Under the pieces are notes generated by a model, which saw only the letters and a program-made list of their open reading frames with translations, searched no databases and had not been told where the DNA came from. Made by a program: the position numbers and the translations under genes. A DNA stretch of 13,302 nucleotides from the NCBI GenBank assembly GCA_016720905.1, contig JADKJT010000026.1, positions 1-13,302 on the forward strand, in the 5' to 3' direction. This DNA comes from Gemmatimonadaceae bacterium. Its GTDB lineage: Bacteria; Gemmatimonadota; Gemmatimonadetes; Gemmatimonadales; Gemmatimonadaceae. The first letter of the stretch is position 1. Each line of letters starts with the position of its first letter. Shown piece after piece: positions 1 through 6,544 of this stretch.

Positions 1-534
1 CACCAATATCCGCCACGGACACGCGGGACGCTGGATGCGGAGTATTGGCAATGGTGCTCGCCAGGTTGGAGCCACGGTACTCCGCCAACGCCGCCCCCTT
101 GGCGCCGTACACGGCGAAGACCTGCCCCTTCGATTTCAAGGCCGGGTCCACGCGCTGGCAGTCGCTCGACCGCGCTGTGGCACTCCTCCTCCAGCTGAGT
201 GGCGGAACGAGGAACTCCTGATTCCTGCGCATCGCGCGCAGCATCAACGGGGATCGGCAACCGGACGGTGGCGATGACCCTCAGTTCATGTTCGCGCCAG
301 ACGGTGCGATCGATCGCCGCGAGTCCGGCATCATCGACGTCGTCGAGTGGCAACACCAACAGGTCCACCGGCACTCGTCCATGCCGCTCGATCGCCTGCG
401 ACAGGAATCGGCCCGTAGAACGCGGACAGCCAAATCGATGCAGCGTCGAATCGAGCACGGAGTCGTCCGCCGCGGACGCCCCGACGACGCCGAGGCCTGA
501 CGGCTCAAGCGAACTCCATGCGAATGCCGATCAC
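1..534 (-). CDS. cpaE: CpaE/TadZ-like Tad pilus assembly protein, N-terminal part, frameshifted
   Basis: Partial gene that runs off the left edge. CpaE/TadZ is a MinD/ParA-like protein that helps position the Tad secretion machine at the inner membrane. The first part reads as a receiver-like domain, with the segments SGLGVVGASAADDSVLDS, VPVDLLVLPLDDVDDAG and TVWREHELRVIATV in one frame over about 270-505. After frameshifts, GQVFAVYGAKGG (about 100-140) matches the start of a deviant Walker A loop, followed by NLAST and, near the edge, SRVSVADIG. The canonical Walker lysine seems absent, but an indel falls on the loop. A GTG at 532-534 overlaps the secretin stop as GTGA and is the likely start, although an in-frame break soon follows. 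Identity rests on these motifs plus position after the secretin, the usual Tad order. Confidence 0.65.
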
Positions 535-1625
535 TTGGTTTCTTGGTGGGCGGAAGACGCCCGAAGGCATCCATGGCCGGTCATGTGTCGTACCGGTTTG
601 GACCGCACCAGATCCTGTTCACGCGGATTCATCGGATCGATGAGGACCGGCGTCACGACCACCACCAGCTCGGATTCGTTGCGCTGGAAGGATGGAGCTA
701 GAAACAACAAGGCTACCGAGAATGGGGATGTCCTGCCCGGGCAAAGACTGCGCCGCTGCGCCACCCTCTGGCATCGTCAGAGAACAGACCAGACACAATC
801 AAACTCTGATCGCGACGAACGTCGATGGTGCTGGTAATGCGACGGGTGCGAAATGCCGGAATGCGGAACCCGGACAGCACCACGCCATTCGAAAAATCGA
901 GACTCGAAACTTCCGGCGTAAAGGTGAGCTTGATTGGTGATGCCGTTGGTGGCCCCGGCGCTCCCCGACTCGCACCTCGACGGGCACCGGCACTTCGCCG
1001 CCAGCGAGGAACGAGGCGGATCTTCGAGATTGCCGGCGATGTTGTTAGTTCAGCCAACAGGCGCTGGGCGCGCGCGCTGTTCTTCGGCTATCGAGGAAGG
1101 CGAGCACACTGGTCGTGCCCAGGTCGGACAACACGGTGAGGAATGTGCTGACGACGGCAGCGTGGTGTCGCCCGTGCTGTCGATGGGGTTGATCGGTATT
1201 GAAGATGCCCGTGCCAGTGCGCGATGTCTTGTCGCGCCAGACGCTGGACACGCCCAGATTGCGCAGCGTCGCGACGCACCGCTGGCGAATTTCACGCCGA
1301 TCGCGAGTTGCTTTGCGATCGGACGGTGAACTGGCACGGTAGTCCGATAGCGCGCCGGGTCCCGTCGGCAAACCAGAGGATGGCGTCGTCTCGCCAGTTT
1401 CATGGCTTGATCAGGACTTCCTGGCGGAAATCACCCCCACGTCGGCGATATCCGGCAGTGCGATCGACACCTTGGTGACATTTTCGTCGGTGCGCAGGAT
1501 ACGCGCGGCCGACAGACAACGACAGCGGTTTGACGGGCGTGTCGGCCAACTGGGCCCGCGCCGGATTGGCGAACAGAACACCGCCAGGACAGCCACGCGG
1601 CGCGAACTCGTTGTAGTCGATTCAC
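531..1625 (-). CDS. cpaC: CpaC/RcpA-like secretin of the Tad pilus, several frameshifts
   Basis: Outer-membrane secretin, the channel through which the Flp pilus leaves the cell. Pieces in different frames line up in the family order. There is a signal peptide ending near NPARAQ, then the N-terminal pilus-type domain (RILRTDENVTKVSIALPDI, then LIKP-NWRDDAILWFADGTRR). The middle reads GTTSVL and RAQRLLAEL. The secretin core reads LTFTPEVSSLDFSNGV, LSGFRIPAFRTRR and DQSLIVSGLFSDD. The C-terminal strand reads FQRNESELVVVVTPVLIDPM. At least four indels break the frame, including an in-frame TGA after LIKP near 1407, so no single ORF spans the gene. The reconstructed length of about 360 codons is somewhat short for a CpaC-type secretin, perhaps because bases are missing. 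The start is taken as GTG at 1623-1625, just before the signal peptide. Confidence 0.8.
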
Positions 1626-1694
1626 GATTGGCGTGGTCAGGCGATTTCTCCCGTGCAGCTGCCTAAGAGACCGACGAACAGACGGGCGTCAGGT

Positions 1695-2608
1695 TCAGGC
1701 CGGATTGGCGTCGCGTTTGATGGTGTCCTTCTTGAGTTTTTCATCCTGTCGTTTGGCCCTCGCCACACCCTGCACGGCCAGCGAATCCGGTACTGCGGGA
1801 GCCTTTACCACTCGGGGACTGGTACAAGATGGCACAATGGGTTCGGCCCGCGGTGCCGGTGTCGACTGCGCGGTGCCGGACGGCGGCAGGCGGCGGGCGT
1901 CGGTACCGTCTCGCGCAACATGGCGGCGGCGTTGCCGGTATTGGGCTTTCTGGCGTTCGCATCACCGGCTTCGGGAGAATCCCCGCAACACGAGCTGGAT
2001 TTGTCCGCGCGCGGTGGCAACCGCAGTTCCGACTCTTCCGGGGTCACCTCAATCGTGGCCACTCCATTTGGCGTTACCGTCCGTCGGCCCCGCGGGTCAC
2101 CCAGCACCCATGGCCAGTACGCGCATGTTCTCCATGAGCAGCTTGGCCGATCTCGGTTCACCTGTGCTTTGCTCTCCCCGAGGGTCAGGATGTCCCGCGA
2201 CTGTTGGGCTGGATCATGCCGTTCATGCCCGACACGTCATTGATACGCACCCCATCGCCCGCGCCGGAGTGATCTGGCTTTCCAGCCCTGGCGCCGCGCC
2301 TTCGGGAGCCAGCCGACCGGCACGATTGCCTCGCCGCATAGATGGCCACATGTGACACGCGTCCGCTCACCCGCACGGGGTCTCGAACGCGTTCTCGGGA
2401 ACCTGGGTTCGGGCCACTGCGCAACGCGTACGTCGGCTTCCTGGATTTCGGCACCCTCGGCGATGTCCTTGGCAGCGACCACCACGGGGCGCGTCGCGAT
2501 CTGATTACTCGCCGTGCTGGCATTGATGTACCGAAACACCAAATACGTCGCGATGGCGGCGACGAAAAGCGATGCGATCAGAACAGATGAATACCTGCGA
2601 ATGGCCAT
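1695..2608 (-). CDS. cpaB: CpaB/RcpC Flp pilus assembly protein with long Pro/Ala-rich tail, frameshifted
   Basis: Periplasmic, membrane-anchored partner of the secretin. The N-terminus MAIRRYSSVLIASLFVAAI is a single membrane anchor. It is followed by a SAF domain (VVVAAKDIAEGAEIQEADV) and, in the next frame, HVAIYA and GVRINDVSGMNGMIQPNSR, the hallmark CpaB motif. A third frame gives VTPNGVATIEVTPEESE, the usual C-terminal domain. Beyond the normal end (reading IQLVLRG) the frame continues for roughly 95 codons of Pro/Ala-rich sequence and finishes in a lysine-rich KLKKDTIKRDANPA before TGA at 1695-1697. Start ATG 2606-2608 has AGGAGA about 11 nt upstream. At least three indels are needed to join the pieces. 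It lies 51 bp after tadE and about 70 bp before the secretin, as in typical Tad operons. Confidence 0.82.
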
Positions 2609-2659
2609 GTGCTACGGTGTCTCCTGGAGACCGACGAACGCCCCAATGCGATTTTTGTT

Positions 2660-3082
2660 CTACGATCGTTCCCAACGAAAAATGGCTTGCCGAGTGACTG
2701 TAATGGTGCTGAGCACGCTGAATCCGGTCAGATCGGCAAACAATGGGTAATTCGTGACGCTGACCTGCACTTCGTTTCCAACCAGCGCTGCCGTGACCTG
2801 ACTCGGGTCCACCGGATATCCGAAGGCCGTCGAATAGACGGTGATTCGGGCTCTGACAGAGGCCTCTACCGCCCCGATGGTCAGGGAATCCAACGTCGCG
2901 CCGTATCGGGCGCCTTCGCGCAACGCGCCGGTGAGCACGTTCAGTCGCTGGTACGCCCGTGAGAAGCTCAGCCCGCCCCACACCAGCAGGAAAAAGATGG
3001 GCACGACAAGCGCGAACTCGACAACGGCGGCGCCGTGTTGCTGGTTCCGAAAGGCACGCCATCGACTCCGCATCCAGCGCAT
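2660..3082 (-). CDS. tadE: TadE-like pseudopilin
   Basis: Intact 140-residue protein of the TadE-like family, minor pseudopilins processed by the prepilin peptidase and needed for Flp pilus assembly. After a basic leader (MRWMRSRWRAFRNQQHG) comes the cleavage region HG|AAVVEFALVVPIFF, with Gly at -1, Glu at +5 and Phe at +6. A hydrophobic helix and the typical LTGALREGARYGAT follow. The rest is a predicted periplasmic beta-rich domain ending in TVTRQAIFRWERS. The open frame extends further upstream to 3391, but that part is the prepilin peptidase in the wrong frame. The ATG at 3080-3082 is chosen because AGGAG sits just upstream, overlapping the cpaA stop. An alternative ATG lies nine bases further in. 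Confidence 0.87.
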   Translation of the reverse strand: MRWMRSRWRAFRNQQHGAAVVEFALVVPIFFLLVWGGLSFSRAYQRLNVLTGALREGARYGATLDSLTIGAVEASVRARITVYSTAFGYPVDPSQVTAALVGNEVQVSVTNYPLFADLTGFSVLSTITVTRQAIFRWERS

Positions 3083-3087
3083 ACCGG

Positions 3088-3092
3088 CTCCT
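3088..3092 (-). promoter_or_regulatory. Ribosome binding site of tadE, overlapping the cpaA stop codon
   Basis: On the minus strand the cpaA stop TAG runs directly into AGGAG, followed by CCGGT and the tadE ATG. This fixes the tadE start and suggests translational coupling between the peptidase and the pseudopilin. Confidence 0.7.
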
Positions 3093-3632
3093 ATGCCAAG
3101 ATTTTCGGAAACCACGCTGCCACGAGCGCACCACCGGCCAGAGGGCGACACCATACGGCGCAGGTGCCGTTTCAGTCCCGGCCGGTCGTCGCCCGTTACC
3201 CAAGGACGCCCAACGAGCGAGATGATAACGCAAGAGCCGTGCGCTCCACTCCGGCCTGCAGACGGCGCTGGCGCAAAAGCGTGAAGACGGCCAGTACGCC
3301 ACCAAGCAGCGCCGCAAGCAAGGCGGCGCGCCAGGTTGGCCCCGGTCCCAGCCACGCTCCGGCTGCTGCGAAGAACTGACGTCGCCGCCAACAGCCCAAG
3401 CAGCCAGAACGCGATCCAGATGGCGAAGCCAAGCCCGGCCCCTCGACGCGCTGCGAAGGAGGGCCACCGACAGCGGCCATGTCGAGACAGAGAACGCCAC
3501 GCCCGAGAGGAGGATAACGACCACCAGGGCGTTCGGGATTCGTCGGGCCCGAACGTCGGTGACGCAGGCTACCAAGAGCAACCCGGAAAAAAGCGCTCCC
3601 CACCAAGGGCCGTACGCGGTCACTCCAAACAT
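3091..3632 (-). CDS. cpaA: CpaA-type prepilin peptidase, frameshifted
   Basis: Inner-membrane aspartic protease (A24 family) that cleaves the leaders of Flp and TadE prepilins. The N-terminal part reads in one frame with VACVTDVRARRIPNALV, giving the first catalytic Asp and the family's D-x-R-x-R-x-I-P-N motif, then several hydrophobic segments. The second catalytic motif is legible as GDV, then, after a probable one-base deletion near 3380, FFAAAGAWLGPGPTWR and LLAALLGGVLAVFTLLRQRR. A third shift yields GGALVAAWFPKILA and a TAG stop at 3091-3093. Corrected length is about 180 residues, normal for CpaA, which lacks the methyltransferase half of PilD. It lies after the two pilins and just before tadE. 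Confidence 0.82.
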
Positions 3633-3696
3633 ACGAATGCGCTGCTCCGCGATCCCCTAGACGCGGGGACGAAATTCTGTGTCTGTCAGGACGGAA

Positions 3697-3744
3697 ACGA
3701 CGGGTGGTGCACTACCTTCGGAAAAGTAGTGCACCACCCGTCGT
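3697..3744 (-). terminator. Perfect 19-bp hairpin between pilin and assembly genes
   Basis: ACGACGGGTGGTGCACTAC at 3697-3715 is an exact inverted copy of 3726-3744, separated by a 10-nt loop (CTTCGGAAAA on the plus strand). Read along the operon (minus strand) the stem is followed by TTTCCGT, a weak T-run. It sits between the second pilin stop (3780) and the cpaA start (3632). The likely role is a partial terminator or mRNA-stabilising hairpin that lets pilin mRNA exceed assembly-gene mRNA. The stem is seen directly and the role is inferred. Confidence 0.75.
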
Positions 3745-3779
3745 CCAACATTCATGGTGAATCTACTGAGAAGAATCGC

Positions 3780-3947
3780 CTACACGGTCGTGATCGAATT
3801 CGTCTTCTTGGTAAACCAAGAACTCAGCTTGGTGCCAAAGGCCAGCACGACGGCGACCAGCACGACAGCCACCAGCGCAATCAACAGCGCATACTCGGTG
3901 ACCGCGATTCCGTCGTCAGACCTCAGAAACTGCCGAACGCCTTTCAT
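3780..3947 (-). CDS. flp: Flp-type major pilin, second copy
   Basis: Intact 55-residue Flp/Fap pilin. A short charged leader (MKGVRQFLRSDDG) ends in Gly at -1. The mature protein starts IAVTEYALL, with Glu at +5 and Tyr at +6, the Flp signature recognised by the CpaA-type peptidase. One long hydrophobic helix (about residues 20-37) is followed by a short Ser/Thr-rich tail ending TNSITTV. It matches the neighbouring copy at 46 of 55 residues, with residues 14-45 identical. Its Shine-Dalgarno is poor (a GAG about 9 nt upstream), so translation may depend on the first copy, 23 bp upstream. The longer open frame that starts at 4010 lies inside the first pilin and is rejected. Confidence 0.93.
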   Translation of the reverse strand: MKGVRQFLRSDDGIAVTEYALLIALVAVVLVAVVLAFGTKLSSWFTKKTNSITTV

Positions 3948-3970
3948 TGGCAACTCGGATGGCCGATGAC

Positions 3971-4138
3971 TTAGACGGTCGTGATCGAGTTGGTCTTGGC
4001 CGCGAACCACGAACTGAGCTTGGTGCCGAAAGCAAGCACGACTGCAACGAGCACGACCGCCACCAAGGCGATCAGAAGTGCGTACTCGGTGACGGCGATA
4101 GCGTCGTCGGCCTTGAGAAACTTACGAATGCGGTTCAT
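3971..4138 (-). CDS. flp: Flp-type major pilin, first copy
   Basis: Intact 55-residue Flp pilin and first gene of the Tad operon. The leader MNRIRKFLKADDA ends in Ala rather than Gly at -1. The mature start IAVTEYALL keeps Glu +5 and Tyr +6. A hydrophobic helix follows, then a Ser/Thr-rich tail ending FAAKTNSITTV. The start ATG 4136-4138 is preferred over an upstream GTG/ATG because it has a strong AAGGAG seven bases upstream. Differences from the second copy are confined to the leader, which is removed on processing, and two tail residues (AA versus TK). The two may be co-assembled, or one may be the main pilin; sequence alone cannot say. Confidence 0.94.
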   Translation of the reverse strand: MNRIRKFLKADDAIAVTEYALLIALVAVVLVAVVLAFGTKLSSWFAAKTNSITTV

Positions 4139-4145
4139 ACCGGCT

Positions 4146-4151
4146 CTCCTT
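4146..4151 (-). promoter_or_regulatory. Strong ribosome binding site of the first Flp pilin
   Basis: AAGGAG on the minus strand, with seven bases between it and the ATG at 4138. It is the clearest Shine-Dalgarno in the pilus operon, fitting a highly expressed pilin, and it decides the start codon. Confidence 0.8.
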
Positions 4152-4281
4152 GGGTAAAGTTGCATAGTTACTAACCGTTGCCGAGAAGGCAGCGAAGGAA
4201 CCCCACCTGCTCTCTGGCCTGAGACACCGGAAAGTCATCACTAAGACACCCGAATATGCCACTCGGCAACAAGAGCTTTGT

Positions 4282-4329
4282 AGGGGATATGTAGCAAGTA
4301 GCGTGACATTGCACACGGGCACATCCCCT
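4282..4329. repeat. Imperfect dyad in the pilin upstream region
   Basis: AGGGGATATGT (4282-4292) pairs with ACATCCCCT (4321-4329) apart from two extra bases. CGTG (4302-4305) and CACG (4314-4317) nest inside. It may be an operator or part of a leader structure about 150-190 bp before the first pilin; no function is proven. Confidence 0.35.
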
Positions 4330-4613
4330 GACATTTCAGTCTGGTAATACCTGATGGTGGAAAGTCCGAGACAAGTTGATGAGGGGTTATATGTAAGTCA
4401 TTGTATTACAGGCGTTTATGCGGCAGGATCATCGTCGGACGGCCTAGGAGTTTTCAGCGAGGTCAGGGGTGGTACCGACGCACGGCGAGCGGAACACAAC
4501 GGGAATTCGTTGCTCTGGCGCAACAGGTTTGTCGGAAGGGACCAACATGAGGCGGGCACGCTAGTCCGAACTCCCAGCTGCAGATGACCCCGTCAGTCCC
4601 CGTCAACTGCTGA

Positions 4614-5402
4614 TCACGGTGGAAACAGCAGACGGCGGGGAGTGCGCGCCCTGATGCGCCAGAGCTTCGCGAGATCCATGAACGCCCGAAGAAAGTCCAG
4701 ACCCCGGACCTTCGAGTCGCCTATGTCGGCCCAGCGCGCCAGCGGGAATTCATAGATAGCGCCGACCGCCGGCACGTCGCCGATGCGATTCCTCTCATGG
4801 GCAAAGCGCGAGATCATCTCGACATCGAAGATCCATCGCGAGACGAACGGTCGCTTGAGCACCGTGTCGAGCTCGCCCGTGGCCCGGAACAGCTTCGCTC
4901 CGCACTGTGTGTCGTAGATGGGCATCGAGAGCGTCAGCGACGCCGCCGTGGCGAAGATCCGGCCGACGTAGTGGCGGACGGCGCGTCTCTCGATGTCGCG
5001 GCCGAGCAACCGGACGCGCGAACCGAAGACCCAGTCGATCTCCGGTCGCGTGCGCAGCACGTCGAGCAGGTCGGCGACTGCATCCAGCGGTGTAGACAGG
5101 TCGGCATCCCAGAATCCGACGACATCGGCGCCAGCGGCCCGTGCCCTGAGCAAGCCTGCGCGGACCGCCTCACCCTTGCCGGCGTTAGCCGGCTGCACGT
5201 GCACGCAGGCGCGCGATACGAACTGACTGGCGAAGCGTTCGAGGAGTTCCCGGGTGCCGTCGGTGCTGCCGTCGTCGACGAAGATCACCGAGACCGAGGG
5301 CTCTTTTGAGAGAAAGTCGCGGAACGCGCCCATGTCGATCCGCTGCGCCTCGTTGTAGCAGGGGACCACCAGGGTGAGTGCGATGTCCACGGCGCCGGCC
5401 AT
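4614..5402 (-). CDS. Family 2 glycosyltransferase, Alg5/dolichyl-phosphate glucosyltransferase-like
   Basis: Intact 262-residue GT-A fold enzyme expected to transfer a hexose from a nucleotide sugar to a polyprenyl phosphate on the cytoplasmic face of the membrane. Motifs in order: LVVPCYNEAQRI (residues 11-22), VDDGSTDGT (42-50) for the nucleotide, NAGKGEAVR (73-81), the metal-binding DADLSTP (99-105), GSRV (127-130), the Alg5-typical ERRAVRHYVGRIFATAAS, and DTQCGAKLF (164-172). A late FDVEMI and WADIGDSK complete the fold. There is no C-terminal membrane segment, so it is probably peripheral. The open frame reaches back to 5792, but that extension runs into the divergent membrane gene, so the ATG at 5400-5402 is used. 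The sugar and lipid are not determined; Alg5-like proteins in bacteria are mostly uncharacterised. Confidence 0.85.
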   Translation of the reverse strand: MAGAVDIALTLVVPCYNEAQRIDMGAFRDFLSKEPSVSVIFVDDGSTDGTRELLERFASQFVSRACVHVQPANAGKGEAVRAGLLRARAAGADVVGFWDADLSTPLDAVADLLDVLRTRPEIDWVFGSRVRLLGRDIERRAVRHYVGRIFATAASLTLSMPIYDTQCGAKLFRATGELDTVLKRPFVSRWIFDVEMISRFAHERNRIGDVPAVGAIYEFPLARWADIGDSKVRGLDFLRAFMDLAKLWRIRARTPRRLLFPP

Positions 5403-5528
5403 GTCGGTTGGGAAGCGGGGGTATCGAGGAGTGCACCTGCACAAGCGCGTGCCCAGGCGAATGATCAACAATACGCGCGAAGGGCGACGCGAGCACGGGC
5501 CGTTACTTGAATTCCGGGCCATGAAGAG

Positions 5529-5547
5529 TGAGCATGCCCCATGCTCA
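5529..5547. repeat. Perfect 8-bp palindrome before the GT87-like operon
   Basis: TGAGCATG (5529-5536) and CATGCTCA (5540-5547) are exact inverted copies with a 3-bp spacer. They lie in the gap between the divergent Alg5-like gene (starts 5402) and the GT87-like operon (start near 5574). The layout fits a repressor operator or a leader hairpin for the rightward operon. It overlaps a possible earlier ATG at 5541, which argues for the later start. The rest of 5403-5573 shows nothing I can name. Confidence 0.45.
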
Positions 5548-5573
5548 TCCTGCAAGCTGCCCGATCGAGGGTC

Positions 5574-6544
5574 ATGGAGCTCCGTGGCACAGACTGGACC
5601 GCTGGGCGACCGTTGGATCGACGACGGTCGCTCCAGATAGCCCTGTTCGTTGGTGTTGTCAGCGGTCTCGGGACGTGGGCGTTCCTCAGCCGCCCCGATG
5701 CACCGTCGGACTTCTTCCACTACTGGTCGGCCAGCGCACGCGCTGCTGTCCGGCGGCAACCCGTACACGGTCATTGCCGAGGGTCCGGCCAATCTCCTGG
5801 CACGATGTCACGCTGTACCCCCTGACGACGCTTATGCTGCTCGCGCCGTTCGCGCTGTTGCCGCTGGCCGCCGCGGGAGGCGCGTTCATTGGAGTCTCCG
5901 CGGGACTCGCGGCCTGGGGATTAGCGCGCACGGGGGCGGATCGCCTGCCGCTGTTTCTTTCCGCACCGTTCCTGCTGAACCTCTCGCTAGGCCAGTGGTC
6001 GCCGTTCCTCGTTGCCGCCGCCCTGATTCCGGCACTCGGTGTCATGGTGTCCGCGAAGCCGACGATCGGTTTCGCGGCGTTCGCGGCGCGGCCCGCCTGG
6101 ACGACTGTCATTGCCGTGACGGCATTGCTGGCAATAAGTCTGCTGATCATGCCAAGCTGGCCCAGCGAGTGGCTCGGCAATGTCTCGAATCGCGAAGAGA
6201 AATTCGTACCATTGCTGCGCCCCGGCGGATTCCTGCTCGCGGTGTCGCTGCTGAGCTGGCGCCGCCCTGAAGGCAGGCTCTTCGCCATCATGAGCGTCGT
6301 GCCGCAGAATCTCTTCTTCTATGACCAACTGCTGTTGTGGCTGGTGCCGCGTACGCTCAAGCAGTCACTGGCGCTTTCGTTCTGGAGCTTTCTCGTCTTC
6401 ATGGTCTGGTGGCGTGTCGTGGCGCGGGGCGACATCGATTACATGAGACAGGCCGTTCCGTACTCGTACTCGCTGTACTTCGCGGCGCTGGGAATCCTGC
6501 TGTTCAACTGGTGGCGTGATCGGCGCGCGGCGGCCGCCGGGTGA
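5574..6544 (+). CDS. GT87-like integral-membrane glycosyltransferase, paralog 1, frameshifted
   Basis: Multi-pass membrane protein resembling the GT87 (DUF2029) GT-C family, which uses polyprenyl-phosphate sugars on the periplasmic side. Reading across three frames gives a first helix (LQIALFVGVVSGLGTWAF), an early loop with the likely catalytic acid in SDFFHYWSASARA, then LLSGGNPYTVIAEGP, then VTLYPLTTLMLLAPFALLPL. The remaining 240 residues lie in one frame and include VSAKPTIGFAAF, RPGGFLLAVSLLSWRRPEG and VPQNLFFYDQLLLWLVPRT. Frameshifts fall near 5740 and 5800. Alignment with the next two genes shows all three are paralogs. The start is uncertain: ATG 5574 is chosen, ATG 5541 is an alternative. 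The stop overlaps the next gene's GTG start. Confidence 0.72.

Larger units (their letters stand above)
4139..4613 (-). promoter_or_regulatory. Non-coding region upstream of the pilins; expected promoter region
   Basis: About 475 bp with no convincing gene, more AT-rich than its surroundings in the 4240-4420 part. It must contain the transcription start for the pilin operon, but I cannot place a confident -35/-10 pair or a sigma-54 site. It holds an imperfect dyad (4282-4329) and the inverted repeat GTAATAC (4344-4350) / GTATTAC (4403-4409). A plus-strand open frame at 4354-4587 has no recognisable protein features and is treated as chance. A long leader RNA or small RNA is possible. Confidence 0.4.

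Noticed and set aside
199..837. Plus-strand 212-codon open frame and similar antisense frames over 1-2500
   Set aside because: They are low-complexity Arg/Ser-rich shadows of the minus-strand Tad genes, whose motifs are recognisable.
2505..3632. A single long minus-strand open frame (375 codons) as one protein
   Set aside because: Only its first part (CpaA N-terminus) has protein character in that frame; the rest is out-of-frame CpaA and TadE coding sequence, shown by the intact TadE frame.
4355..4380. GGAAAGTCCGAG resembling a conserved RNase P RNA segment
   Set aside because: Only a short match; the rest of the conserved RNase P core is missing around it.
4354..4587. 77-codon plus-strand open frame in the pilin upstream region
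   Set aside because: No ribosome binding site, no recognisable motif, and composition without domain character; probably chance.
5403..5792. N-terminal extension of the Alg5-like GT2
   Set aside because: It lacks family features, crosses the divergent gap and overlaps the N-terminal coding region of the first GT87-like gene.
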